Part shown: positions 1 to 8,191 of the stretch, one piece after another | Position numbering within the stretch: the stretch's first letter is position 1 | Layout of the letters: every line of letters begins with the position of its first letter | Source of the DNA: Gillisella taibaishanensis | Lineage (GTDB): Bacteria > Pseudomonadota > Alphaproteobacteria > Rhizobiales > Rhizobiaceae | Direction of reading: 5' to 3' | DNA: 64,000 nt | NCBI RefSeq assembly: GCF_001938985.1 | Contig: NZ_MKIN01000024.1 | Coordinates: 248,407-312,406 of the forward strand | Made by a program: the position numbers and the translations under genes | The notes under the pieces: generated by a model | Database searches by the model: none | Told to the model about the DNA's origin: nothing | What the model saw: the letters and a program-made list of their open reading frames with translations, nothing else

Positions 1-676
1 CAAGCCGAATGCGCTTGATCTGGAAGAACCGGTCAATGTCGCCAAGGCCGTCAAGCAGATGGGCCTCAGCCACGTTGTCATCACCTCAGTCGACCGGGAC
101 GATTTGGCCGATGGTGGCGCCGAGCATTTCGAGAAGGTCATCTGGGCCATTCGCGAAGCCTCGCCGTTGACGACCATCGAAATCCTTACGCCTGACTTCT
201 TGAAGAAGCCCGGTGCCTTGGAGCGCGTCGTTGCTGCCAAGCCCGACGTCTTCAACCACAACATGGAAACCGTGCCCGGCAATTATCTGACGGTGCGTCC
301 GGGCGCTCGCTATTTCCACTCGGTGCGGCTGCTGCAGCGGGTCAAGGAACTCGATCCGACCATGTTCACCAAGTCTGGCATCATGGTTGGACTCGGCGAG
401 GAGCGCAACGAAGTGCTGCAGCTGATGGACGACCTGCGCACCGCCGACGTGGACTTCCTCACCATCGGCCAATATCTGCAGCCGACCCGCAAGCACCACA
501 AGGTCGAGCGCTTCGTGACGCCTGAAGAATTCAAGTCCTACGAGGATATTGCCTATACCAAGGGCTTCCTGATGGTGTCCTCCAGCCCGCTCACACGCTC
601 CTCGCACCATGCAGGCGACGATTTCGCACGCCTGAAGGCCAACCGCGAGAAGAAGCTGCTGGCGGCCGCGGAGTAA
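1..676 (+). CDS. lipA: Lipoyl synthase, 5' end cut by window edge
   Basis: Radical-SAM enzyme that inserts two sulfurs into octanoyl groups on lipoyl domains of pyruvate and 2-oxoglutarate dehydrogenases. The open frame enters from the left edge (first codons read KPNALD) and gives about 224 residues. The N-terminal part with the auxiliary-cluster cysteines and the CxxxCxxC SAM cluster lies outside the window. Visible family landmarks are SHVVITSVDRDDL, HNMETVP, TKSGIMVGLGE and the C-terminal RSSHHAGDDF, whose serine is a known ligand of the auxiliary cluster. The C-terminus is complete. Identity is very secure; in related rhizobia lipA normally sits just before ratA, but here about 3.2 kb separates them. 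Confidence 0.96.
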   Translation, partial: KPNALDLEEPVNVAKAVKQMGLSHVVITSVDRDDLADGGAEHFEKVIWAIREASPLTTIEILTPDFLKKPGALERVVAAKPDVFNHNMETVPGNYLTVRPGARYFHSVRLLQRVKELDPTMFTKSGIMVGLGEERNEVLQLMDDLRTADVDFLTIGQYLQPTRKHHKVERFVTPEEFKSYEDIAYTKGFLMVSSSPLTRSSHHAGDDFARLKANREKKLLAAAE

Positions 677-704
677 TGGGCCTCAGCGGCAAAGGGGTGC
701 TCCT

Positions 705-1136
705 TTGTCCGCCGTGAGCCGGTTCGAGATAACGCTCCGGATTTCTGGGGACCATCTTGATCCGCGTGAGATCACGACGCTCCTCGGCGTTGAACCGCAT
801 TTGGCCTATCGCAAGGGCGGGGTCTGGAAGACACCAAAGGGAACATCGGTCGTCGGCAGAACTGGCCTTTGGAATGTCGGGGCCAAGGAGGTCGACAGCG
901 GCAATTTCGAGGAGGCTATCGCACGCTTCCTTTCCGGCATACCGGCAGCGCCCGACGTGTTTCTCGCTCTTGCCTCAAGGTTCAAGGTAGAGCTGTTCTG
1001 CGGTCTTTTTCTCGACGAGTATAATTCGGGACTGGAAATTTCTCCTGCTGTCATGACTCTGATGGTTGAGCGTGGGATATCGCTCGATCTGGATATCTAT
1101 TCCTCCTGCGATAGCGGGGAGGACTGCGAGGATTGA
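705..1136 (+). CDS. DUF4279 domain protein
   Basis: Predicted 143-residue soluble protein. The pattern (beta strand with FEITLRISG, then the DPREITTLLGVEP stretch, a KGTSVVGRTGLW segment and an acidic C-terminus) matches the DUF4279 family, whose function is unknown. The start is a TTG with AAAGGGG about 7 bases upstream; a GTG three codons later is possible. It ends 4 bases before the first of two kinase-like genes, so the three are probably cotranscribed behind lipA. No signal peptide or membrane segment is seen. Confidence 0.7.
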   Translation: MSAVSRFEITLRISGDHLDPREITTLLGVEPHLAYRKGGVWKTPKGTSVVGRTGLWNVGAKEVDSGNFEEAIARFLSGIPAAPDVFLALASRFKVELFCGLFLDEYNSGLEISPAVMTLMVERGISLDLDIYSSCDSGEDCED

Positions 1137-1140
1137 CGGC

Positions 1141-1710
1141 ATGGGCTTTTATGTCGATAGCATCGCGGACGCGGCGCAGATTTTAAACAACGCTCGGCGC
1201 ATATGCGTGGTTGGCTGTTCCGGCAGCGGCAAGAGCACGCTCTCGCAAATCCTCTGCAAGCGGCTCGACATGACCTATATTTCCATGGACCGGGATGTAT
1301 TCTGGCTGCCCGGCTGGCAGCTGCGCGCACGGCCGGAGGCGCTTGAGCGCGTGCAGGGCTTCGTCGCGGGCGAGCGCTGGGTGATAGACGGCAACAGTCC
1401 GGGATCACTGCCGGTACGGCTTGCGCGCGCCGATATGGTGATCTGGATGCGTCCGCCGCGCGTCGTATCGGTTTACGGCGTGCTGTCGCGCTGGCTGAAA
1501 TATCGCGGTCAGGTGCGGCCCGAAATGACCGAGGGTTGCCCGGAAAAGATCGACGGGCCGTTTCTCAAATATGTCTGGAATTTCGAGGCCAAGGAAGTGC
1601 CGCAATTTCAGGCGCAGTTTGCAGCAGCGCGACCAGATTTGCCGGTGCTGGTGTTGAAATCGAGGCGGCAGACGGCCCAACTGCTGGCAAAGGTGGGCTT
1701 GCGAGGGTGA
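1141..1710 (+). CDS. P-loop kinase-like ATPase, copy 1 of a tandem pair
   Basis: 189-residue predicted nucleotide-binding protein resembling the small adenylate-kinase-like (FlaR / topology modulation) P-loop family. The Walker A is GCSGSGKS at residues 25-32, followed by a DRDVFWLPGW segment where such kinases place their lid or substrate residues, WVIDGN, and a conserved C-terminal VWNFE motif. The open frame extends upstream, but the ATG at 1141, five bases after the DUF4279 stop, gives the same length (189 aa) as the next gene, so I prefer it. The substrate is unknown. It is plainly paralogous to its downstream neighbour. Confidence 0.8.
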   Translation: MGFYVDSIADAAQILNNARRICVVGCSGSGKSTLSQILCKRLDMTYISMDRDVFWLPGWQLRARPEALERVQGFVAGERWVIDGNSPGSLPVRLARADMVIWMRPPRVVSVYGVLSRWLKYRGQVRPEMTEGCPEKIDGPFLKYVWNFEAKEVPQFQAQFAAARPDLPVLVLKSRRQTAQLLAKVGLRG

Positions 1711-1714
1711 CAAC

Positions 1715-2284
1715 ATGGTTCAGTATGCAGAAATTCCGGCTGCCGTCGATCTTCTCAAGCGGAGCAACAGGGTAATGGTTGTCGGCTGTTCCGGCGGCGG
1801 CAAGACCACCTTGTCACAAAAACTGGCCCGGCATCTGAAGCTCGAGTATCAATCCATTGACCGTGACGTCCGCTGGCTATCCGGGTGGACGGCACGTGAT
1901 AGAGACGAACAGCGGGCCATCATTGAAGGCCTTATTGCCCGCGATCGCTGGGTGATGGATGGGAGCGGGCCGGGCAGTTTCGATTTGCGCCTGCCGCGAA
2001 CCGATCTGGTCATCTGGTTAAGGATGCCAAGGCGTGTTTGCCTTTGGGGCGTGGCCTGCCGTGTCTGGCGCAATTACGGCAAAGTCCGGGTGGCGATGGC
2101 CGAGGGCTGCCCGGAACCACTGCCGGATAGGGCCTTCCTCGAGTACATCTGGAACTTCGAGAAAGACTCCGTGCCAATTTTCATCCGCAATTTCGAGCGG
2201 TACGGTCCACAGGTGCCGGTGCTGGTGCTAAAATCCCGCCGCGAGGTCGGTAAGCTTCTCGACCTCGTCGGCGTAGCTGATTAG
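1715..2284 (+). CDS. P-loop kinase-like ATPase, copy 2 of a tandem pair
   Basis: 189 residues, exactly as long as the preceding gene and collinear with it: Walker A GCSGGGKT at about 24-31, SIDRDVRWLSGW, WVMDGSGPGSF, EGCPE and YIWNFE all recur at equivalent places. It starts four bases after the stop of copy 1, so the pair is an in-operon duplication that has diverged considerably. The likely activity is ATP-dependent phosphorylation of a small molecule, as in the FlaR/adenylate-kinase-like family, but no substrate can be read from the sequence. It converges on the MFS transporter gene with only 7 bases between stops. Confidence 0.82.
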   Translation: MVQYAEIPAAVDLLKRSNRVMVVGCSGGGKTTLSQKLARHLKLEYQSIDRDVRWLSGWTARDRDEQRAIIEGLIARDRWVMDGSGPGSFDLRLPRTDLVIWLRMPRRVCLWGVACRVWRNYGKVRVAMAEGCPEPLPDRAFLEYIWNFEKDSVPIFIRNFERYGPQVPVLVLKSRREVGKLLDLVGVAD

Positions 2285-2291
2285 CCATCAG

Positions 2292-3614
2292 TTATGCGGC
2301 GAAGGCATTCCTCGGCTGTGGACGTCTCGAGAGAATAAGCAGGGTTACCGCCGAAATGGTAGACGCGCCCATGATATACCAGGCAACGGAAGCGGCGCTG
2401 CCTGATTTCGCGACCAGCCACGCAGTGATGACGGGGGTGAGGGCGCTGCCCAGGACGCCGGCCAGCATGTAGCAGATCGACAGGCCGGTATAGCGCATCC
2501 CGGTTTCGAACAATTCGGCAAGAAAGGTGGCGATTGGCCCGAAATTGGCGGCGAATGCAGTCATCATCAGCAGGAAGCCAAACAGCACGCCAAGCAGGCC
2601 ACCATGGTCCATAAGCCAGAACATCGGGAAGGCGAACAGGATTTCCGCGATTATGCCGGCAAGGATGACCGGCAGGCGCCCGATCTGGTCGGATAGCGTG
2701 CCGAACAGCGGCAGCAGCACCACGCACACGGCGCAGGCAATCAAGATCATCGCCAGTACCTCCTGCTTGGGAAGATGTAGCGTCTGCGTGCCATAGGACA
2801 GCCCAAAGACGGCGATGAGATTGAAGGACGAACCGATCGACAGTGTGGCAAAGCCACCGAGCAGCACCGTCGCCCAATGGCGGCTCAAAAGGTTGGCAAG
2901 CGGTATTTTCTTGTCTTTCACCTGCTGACGGTGGCGGGCAAATGTCGGGGTCTCGGTCATTGTCAGTCGCATATAGAGCCCGAGCGCGACAAGCACGATG
3001 CTGACGAGAAAGGCCAGTCGCCAACCCCACGCCAAAAAACTCTGTTCCGACAGCAAGGTCGACAGCAGCAGAAAAGCGGAGTTGGCAAGGAAGGTGCCGG
3101 CGGGAACGCCGATCTGCACCCAGGATCCATAGAGGCCGCGCTTGTCGGCAGGTGCATGCTCCACCGCCAGCAGCACCGCTCCGCCCCATTCGCCGCCCAA
3201 GGCCAGCCCCTGCAGCAACCGCAGCACCACCAGCAGGATTGGCGCCCAGACGCCGAGTGTGTCATAGCCAGGCAGAAGGCCGATGGCGAAGGTGGCGAGC
3301 CCCATGAGCCCGAGCGATAGCATCAGCGTCGACTTGCGGCCCAGCCGATCGCCGAAATGACCAAACAGGGCAGCCCCCACCATTCGCGACACATAGGCCG
3401 AAGCAAACGTGCTGAAGGCCAGCAGCGTGCCGATCAACGGATCGACGCTTGGAAAAAACACCTTATTGAAGACCAGCGCCGAGGCGGTGGCGAAAATGAA
3501 CAGGTCATACCATTCAATTGTCGTGCCGATCACACTGGCTAGCATGATCCTTCGCAGCGGTGTTGTCTGGGATGTGGAGAGGCTATTGGAGTTGCTGGGC
3601 GAGGGGGCGGCCAT
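2292..3614 (-). CDS. MFS transporter, metabolite:H+ symporter (MHS) type
   Basis: 440-residue integral inner-membrane protein with about 12 hydrophobic segments. The opening TTIEWYDLFIFATASAL is typical of the MHS family (KgtP, ProP, ShiA, YhjE relatives), and the MFS signature GHFGDRLGRKS lies in the loop after TM2. LRLLQGLALGGEWGGA is the TM4 landmark of the same family. Substrates in this family are organic acids, betaines or shikimate; the sequence does not decide which. It is transcribed alone on the minus strand, with its promoter in the 237-base gap before ratA. Confidence 0.92.
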   Translation of the reverse strand: MAAPSPSNSNSLSTSQTTPLRRIMLASVIGTTIEWYDLFIFATASALVFNKVFFPSVDPLIGTLLAFSTFASAYVSRMVGAALFGHFGDRLGRKSTLMLSLGLMGLATFAIGLLPGYDTLGVWAPILLVVLRLLQGLALGGEWGGAVLLAVEHAPADKRGLYGSWVQIGVPAGTFLANSAFLLLSTLLSEQSFLAWGWRLAFLVSIVLVALGLYMRLTMTETPTFARHRQQVKDKKIPLANLLSRHWATVLLGGFATLSIGSSFNLIAVFGLSYGTQTLHLPKQEVLAMILIACAVCVVLLPLFGTLSDQIGRLPVILAGIIAEILFAFPMFWLMDHGGLLGVLFGFLLMMTAFAANFGPIATFLAELFETGMRYTGLSICYMLAGVLGSALTPVITAWLVAKSGSAASVAWYIMGASTISAVTLLILSRRPQPRNAFAA

Positions 3615-3851
3615 GATACAAGTCCTTGCTTAAATTATTGAATTTGAAAAGAAGAATAAGTCGCCGTCTGTGTAAAATGGTATCAGGTCGCCAGATCTGT
3701 CGCCACCAACCGGGAATTTCGTTTGTTTTGCGAAATCTATAGAGACAAAAGCACCCAACTCCGGCCTTCCGTCCCGGAAATTTGCGGTAAAATCGAGCCG
3801 CTGGCCGGCTCACTTCTTGATCTTGTCTCTCGGCGCGATTAAGTCCGGTTC

Positions 3852-4304
3852 ATGCCGAAGTTTGAAACCCGCCGTGTCGTCCAGCACTCCGCCGATCGCA
3901 TGTATGAGCTCGTCGCCGATGTTGAGCGTTATCCTGAATTTGTGCCGCTCTGCGAGGAGCTTGCCGTGCAGTCACGCAAGGAGCGCGACGGCAAGACCTT
4001 GCTCATCGCCAACATGACCGTCGGCTACAAGGCGATCCGCGAGACGTTCGTGTCGCAGGTTCTGCTGAAGCCGGAGGAGCGGGCCATCGATGTGAAATAT
4101 CTGGAAGGCCCGTTCAAATATCTCGACAATCGCTGGCGTTTCGAAGACCTCGGCGACGGCACCTGCGCCGTCAATTTCTATATCGATTACGAGTTCAAGA
4201 GCATGATCCTCGGCGCCTTGATGGGCTCGATGTTCGATCGCGCCTTCCGGATGTTTTCAGAGGCCTTCGAGACCCGCGCCAACAAGATTTACGGCACGGC
4301 CTGA
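3852..4304 (+). CDS. ratA: RatA/COQ10-type START-domain protein
   Basis: 150-residue SRPBCC (START-like) protein of the RatA/COQ10 family. Bacterial members are annotated as ribosome-association toxin RatA, but the group also includes coenzyme Q chaperones of the COQ10 type, the more likely role in an alphaproteobacterium (inference). Supporting features are the N-terminal FETRRVVQHSADRMYELVADV, ERYPEFVPLCEE and the helical C-terminus SMFDRAFRMFSEAFETRA. The ATG start fits the family N-terminus. In rhizobia it normally lies between lipA and cinA, as here, but with extra genes on both sides. Confidence 0.92.
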   Translation: MPKFETRRVVQHSADRMYELVADVERYPEFVPLCEELAVQSRKERDGKTLLIANMTVGYKAIRETFVSQVLLKPEERAIDVKYLEGPFKYLDNRWRFEDLGDGTCAVNFYIDYEFKSMILGALMGSMFDRAFRMFSEAFETRANKIYGTA

Positions 4305-4519
4305 TCCTCGCCCACCAAGGGCCGCTTTTCGACATAGTGGCCGTAGAGTGTGGTGAGGATTGACATGGTCACGATCAACAGGTCGTGCTGGAAAGTGTTT
4401 CCCAAAGCACCAAGCAGAAGCCAACTGTTGTTCAAGAGCAACGAGACGATCTGAAATGGCAGCGCGAACAGGAATAGTTGGATTGTAATCCTTCCTATTG
4501 TAGTTTGGATGCTGAACGG
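4289..4519 (-). pseudogene. C-terminal remnant of a small membrane protein
   Basis: On the minus strand an open frame of 76 codons ends at 4289, overlapping the last codons of ratA. It encodes a protein-like sequence: two hydrophobic stretches (LFLFALPFQIVSLLL and LLIVTMSILTTLYG) followed by HYVEKRPLVGEDQAVP. An in-frame TAG at 4520-4522 closes it on the 5' side and no start codon precedes the first hydrophobic segment, so it looks like the tail of a gene whose front has been lost. The metallophosphoesterase gene begins directly beyond the break. The hydrophobic pattern and compact C-terminus argue for real ancestry, but without a homology search this stays tentative. Confidence 0.55.
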
Positions 4520-4533
4520 CTATCCGGCGTCGG

Positions 4534-5307
4534 CTACTCCACCTCGGTCGCCGAGGAGGAAAATATACCCTCTATTCGGTCCCAGCCAGAAAAGTCAGGA
4601 TTAAAGCGACGAGGGTCGATGGCGAAACCAGTGCGTTCGGTATGGGTTATTATGACGTAGCTTCCGTCATTAATATATCGGTAGCCGACTTGCTTCGCGC
4701 GCAGCCCTTTCTTTGCCACTATCACCTTTTTGTCGAGAGCGCTGACGTTAACAAACCGCTGTCCGCGATAGGTCGTATCCTCAAACCTGTGTATGTGGCC
4801 GAAGAGGAAAAGGGGTATGTCAGGCAGAAAAGCTTTGGTTTTTGTCAGCCTATAGTGACTGACGACTATCGTTCGTTCCGGGCGTTGCGCATTGACGGCT
4901 GTCGAAAGTTCTGTTCGCTGTTGTTCAATGTGCTTTCGCCGGGCCGCTGCGATAGCAATTGGATCGCCTGTGTCGTTAGCTAGGCGCAAAGATTCCCATT
5001 CCGGGTCGATCCCGTCTACCGACTCGCCGACCACATTCAGACCTTCGACAGCGACGGGCGACAAATGAATATGATGACACCGTTCCCCGAATTTTTGACG
5101 ATGTCCGAGGCGACGATCCCAGTTGCCGAAGACATATAAAACCGGGCAATCGAAAGTCTGAAGTAAATCAAAAACCTCGTTCGTATTCTCGCTTCCGATA
5201 TCGCCCGCCACGATCAGTGCGTCGAAGTCGTTTCCTTCGAGTGAGCGAAGCTGACGGACCGCTCTGAGGTTGTTGTGAATGTCAGAACAAGCGAGGATTT
5301 TCGCCAA
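4534..5307 (-). CDS. Calcineurin-like metallophosphoesterase
   Basis: 257-residue predicted cytoplasmic phosphoesterase of the YfcE/Icc-like class. All five blocks of the dinuclear-metal site are present: CSDIHNN (DxH) near residue 8, GDIGS, GNWD (usual GNH/D block), VSHYR and GHIHR. The frame continues to 5340, but the start is better placed at the TTG at 5307: a GGAGG lies six bases upstream and the protein then begins AKILACSDIH, as the family does. This start lies inside the last codons of cinA (26-base overlap). Base composition is lower in GC than its neighbours, with rarer codons, suggesting acquisition. The substrate is unknown. Confidence 0.87.
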   Translation of the reverse strand: MAKILACSDIHNNLRAVRQLRSLEGNDFDALIVAGDIGSENTNEVFDLLQTFDCPVLYVFGNWDRRLGHRQKFGERCHHIHLSPVAVEGLNVVGESVDGIDPEWESLRLANDTGDPIAIAAARRKHIEQQRTELSTAVNAQRPERTIVVSHYRLTKTKAFLPDIPLFLFGHIHRFEDTTYRGQRFVNVSALDKKVIVAKKGLRAKQVGYRYINDGSYVIITHTERTGFAIDPRRFNPDFSGWDRIEGIFSSSATEVE

Positions 5308-5809
5308 TGTTAGCCTCCGCAACCTCTCCCAACAGTCCAAGCGCTGTCCGGACCGTTTCCAGACGGATATTGTCGCGACCTAGGTCGCCGTAGCGCATCT
5401 CCCGATGCGCAATATTCCCTGTTCGCGCCATGGCCGCGATATGCACCAAGCCCACCGGCTTTTCCGCTGAACCACCGCCCGGTCCTGCAATGCCCGTGAC
5501 CGCAACCGAAAGGGAAGCCCCGGAGCGATAGAGCGCACCGTGGGCCATGGCGAGTGCAGTTTCGCGCGAGACGGCGCCATAGGTCTGCAATGTCAGTACC
5601 GGTACGCCGAGCATGTCTGATTTCGCCTGATTGGAATAGGTGACAAAGCCGCGATCTACTACGGCGGAGGAGCCGGCGACTTCCGTCAGCAGACCAGCGA
5701 TCAGGCCGCCGGTGCAGGATTCGGCGGTAGCGACCGTCAGGCCGCGCGTCGCGAAATCCGCGATCAGCGTCTGGGCTGCCTTAAGGAGATCGCTCGGAAA
5801 CGGGCTCAT
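5282..5809 (-). CDS. pncC: Nicotinamide-nucleotide amidohydrolase (CinA C-domain)
   Basis: 175-residue stand-alone CinA C-terminal domain, which deamidates NMN to nicotinate mononucleotide in pyridine nucleotide recycling. Landmarks are VATAESCTGGLIAGLLTEV with the catalytic serine region, FVTYSNQAK, GAVSRETA and VTGIAGPGGG. Length matches the family (about 160-175 aa). Its ATG overlaps the stop of ispDF by 4 bases (ATGA), indicating translational coupling; ispDF-cinA order is usual in rhizobia. Its last codons contain the Shine-Dalgarno and start of the metallophosphoesterase gene. Confidence 0.95.
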   Translation of the reverse strand: MSPFPSDLLKAAQTLIADFATRGLTVATAESCTGGLIAGLLTEVAGSSAVVDRGFVTYSNQAKSDMLGVPVLTLQTYGAVSRETALAMAHGALYRSGASLSVAVTGIAGPGGGSAEKPVGLVHIAAMARTGNIAHREMRYGDLGRDNIRLETVRTALGLLGEVAEANIGENPRLF

Positions 5810-7029
5810 TGCTGAGGTGCCCGGTAGACAACGGTTGCCGTCGCTATCGCCGCAATGCCCTCGCGACGGCCAACAAACCCAATCTGTTCATTGGTGGTTG
5901 CCTTGACCGAGCAGCGGTCGAGCGAAATGCCGAGGATTTCAGAAAGCTTTTCGCGCATGGCCTGCCGATGCGGTCCGATCTTCGGAGCTTCGGCAATCAG
6001 CGAGACATCGGCATTCATGATCGTACCGCCGGCATCGCGCACGATCTTGGCGGCGTGTTCGAGAAAGATCCGCGAGGCAGCACCCCGCCATTGCGGGTCC
6101 GAGGGCGGGAAATGATCGCCGATATCGCCGGCGCCGCAGGTGGCGAGCAGCGCATCGGTCAGCGCATGCAGGGCCACATCGGCATCGGAATGGCCGCTGA
6201 GCGTCTGGTCATGGGTGATGAAGATGCCGCACAGCGTCACCCCGTCGCCCGGCACAAGCTGGTGCACGTCATAGCCATTGCCGGTGCGCACGTCAGGAAG
6301 ATCGTTGTTGGAGAGGCGGGCATCGGCCATTTCGAGATCTCGTTTCACGGTGAGTTTGACATTGTCAGGTGAGCCATCGACCAGATGCACGGTCAGTCCC
6401 GCCCATTCGGCGATCGCCGCGTCGTCGGTAAAATCGTCACGGCCTGCATCGGCTGCGGCCTGATGGGCTGCATGGATTTTGGCGTAGGAAAAGCTCTGCG
6501 GCGTCTGAGCCGCGTAAAGTCCGGCGCGCGAAACCGTATCGCTGACCTCGCCGCGATCATTGCCGCGCTTCAGCGTGTCCGTCACGGCTACCGCCGGCAG
6601 CACCGCGTCTGCACCGCTCGCCAGCTTTAACACGATTCGGTCGATCATCGCCCGGTCGAAGAATGGTCGCACGGCGTCATGGATCAGCACATGTTCGGGC
6701 GCGTGGCCCTCCAGTGCCTTCAACCCCGCCAGCACCGATTGCTGCCGCGTCTTGCCGCCATGGGTGACGATCAATGATGCGGCAAGCTCGGGATAGGCGG
6801 CAAGCGCCTCGGCCAGCAGCGTTTCGTCGTCTGGATGGATAACCACGACGACAGCAGCTTGCGGCAGGATATTGGTAAAGCCGAGCAGGCTGTGGACGAG
6901 CACGGGCCTGCCGCCGATCCGACGATATTGCTTAGGTCCTTCGCTCGAGGCTCCAGCCCGTTCGCCGCGTCCGGCAGCGACCAAAATGACAGCAGTTGAC
7001 CTTGCCGCCTGCGCTTTAGTATGCACCAT
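5806..7029 (-). CDS. ispDF: Bifunctional IspD/IspF, non-mevalonate isoprenoid pathway
   Basis: 407-residue fusion catalysing two MEP-pathway steps: CTP addition to 2-C-methyl-D-erythritol 4-phosphate (IspD, residues about 10-230) and cyclisation of the CDP-ME 2-phosphate to MEcPP (IspF, about 247-405). The IspD nucleotide loop AAGRGERAG and PKQYRRIGG are clear, as are IHDAVRPF and, in IspF, GNGYDVHQL and LSGHSDADVALHALTDALL with the metal ligands Asp and His. The frame extends 35 codons further upstream, but the ATG at 7029 gives the family N-terminus. The fusion is typical of Alphaproteobacteria. It is transcribed divergently from dusB. Confidence 0.97.
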   Translation of the reverse strand: MVHTKAQAARSTAVILVAAGRGERAGASSEGPKQYRRIGGRPVLVHSLLGFTNILPQAAVVVVIHPDDETLLAEALAAYPELAASLIVTHGGKTRQQSVLAGLKALEGHAPEHVLIHDAVRPFFDRAMIDRIVLKLASGADAVLPAVAVTDTLKRGNDRGEVSDTVSRAGLYAAQTPQSFSYAKIHAAHQAAADAGRDDFTDDAAIAEWAGLTVHLVDGSPDNVKLTVKRDLEMADARLSNNDLPDVRTGNGYDVHQLVPGDGVTLCGIFITHDQTLSGHSDADVALHALTDALLATCGAGDIGDHFPPSDPQWRGAASRIFLEHAAKIVRDAGGTIMNADVSLIAEAPKIGPHRQAMREKLSEILGISLDRCSVKATTNEQIGFVGRREGIAAIATATVVYRAPQQ

Positions 7030-7092
7030 AGTATCTCGCTGCCCTGACCGTTTTCCCCTGTCTATCGGCGCGGTCGAAAGTTTTCCAGCATT

Positions 7093-7181
7093 TGCCCGAA
7101 AAATTGTCTGTATCTCCCGGAAAGAGCTTGGCAATGCGTTTTTTTATGTCTAAAAATCGGGCACATTAGTATCTTGCCCGA
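7093..7181. promoter_or_regulatory. Repeated TGCCCGA element between ispDF and dusB
   Basis: The heptamer TGCCCGA occurs at 7093-7099 and 7175-7181, both times preceded by T and followed by A-rich sequence, and in reverse orientation (TCGGGCA) at 7157-7163. The last two form a perfect inverted repeat with an 11-base spacer immediately before the dusB start. The placement in a divergent promoter region suggests an operator or leader structure controlling dusB-ntrBC; no regulator is assigned. Confidence 0.3.
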
Positions 7182-7192
7182 AAGATAGACAT

Positions 7193-8191
7193 TTGCCGCA
7201 ACCGGATCTCCAGACAGGGTTTCAAATCGCCTCGGTTGCCATTCGCAATCGCGTGGTGCTGGCGCCCATGTCCGGCGTCACGGATCTGCCGTTTCGGCAA
7301 TTGGCCTTCCGCCATGGCGCCGGTCTAGTTGTGACGGAAATGGTGGCAAGCCGCGAGCTCGTCTTCAATGCAGCCGAAAGCTGGTCGCGTCTGAAAGGCG
7401 CCGGGTTGACGCCGCACATGGTGCAGCTTGCCGGCCGCGATCCACACTGGATGGCCGAGGCGGCAAAAATCGCCGAGGCCAATGGCGCAGATATCATCGA
7501 CATCAATATGGGCTGTCCGGCCAAGAAGGTTATCGGCGGCTATGCCGGTTCCGCCTTGATGCGTGAGCCGGAGACGGCGCTTGCCCTGATCGAGGCGACG
7601 GTGAAAGCCGTATCGGTTCCCGTGACCGTCAAGATGCGGCTCGGTTGGGATGCGCAGTCGATCAACGCGCCGGAACTGTCGCGCAGGGCCGAGGCGCTCG
7701 GAGTGCAGGCAATCACCGTGCATGGCCGCACCCGGATGCAGTTTTACGAAGGCCGCGCCGATTGGGATGCGATCGCAGCCGTGCGCGCGGCAATCTCAAT
7801 TCCTCTGATTGCCAATGGCGATGTTGAGACGCTTGCCGATGCGCAGGAGATTCTGCGCCGCTCCGGGGCCGATGCCGTCATGGTCGGGCGCGGCTGCCAG
7901 GGTCGCCCGTGGCATGCCGGCGCGCTGGCCGGTCATGCGCCACCGGCCCGCGGAGAGATCCCGGCGATTGCCGTTGCCCATTACCGCGCCATGCTCGATC
8001 ACTATGGAGCCCATGTTGGTGTGCGCCATGCGCGCAAGCATCTCGGCTGGTACCTGGATCGGCATGCCGTGCAACTCGATCCGGAAGAAAAGACAGCGCT
8101 GATGACATCGAAAGACCCAGACCAGGTGGCTGAACGCTTCTATGAGGCGTTGGCCCGCACAGCCACGACGCCGCTTGAGGAGGCCGCATGA
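7193..8191 (+). CDS. dusB: tRNA-dihydrouridine synthase (NifR3 type)
   Basis: 332-residue FMN enzyme reducing specific uridines in tRNA to dihydrouridine. Landmarks: VVLAPMSGVTDLPFR at the N-terminus, DINMGCPAKKV with the catalytic cysteine, KMRLGW, ITVHGRTR, IPLIANGDV and VMVGRGCQGRPW for FMN phosphate binding. The only plausible start in frame is the TTG at 7193, with a weak ribosome site. It overlaps ntrB by 4 bases; nifR3/dusB as first gene of the ntrBC operon is the standard arrangement in rhizobia. Confidence 0.95.
   Translation: MPQPDLQTGFQIASVAIRNRVVLAPMSGVTDLPFRQLAFRHGAGLVVTEMVASRELVFNAAESWSRLKGAGLTPHMVQLAGRDPHWMAEAAKIAEANGADIIDINMGCPAKKVIGGYAGSALMREPETALALIEATVKAVSVPVTVKMRLGWDAQSINAPELSRRAEALGVQAITVHGRTRMQFYEGRADWDAIAAVRAAISIPLIANGDVETLADAQEILRRSGADAVMVGRGCQGRPWHAGALAGHAPPARGEIPAIAVAHYRAMLDHYGAHVGVRHARKHLGWYLDRHAVQLDPEEKTALMTSKDPDQVAERFYEALARTATTPLEEAA

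Noticed and set aside
2281..3189. Long alternative frame opposite/overlapping the MFS gene
   Set aside because: It is the shadow of the 440-residue transporter in another frame; composition is Arg/Gly-rich with no domain.
3615..3851. Possible small RNA in the MFS-ratA gap
   Set aside because: No terminator or promoter pair bracketing a transcript was seen.
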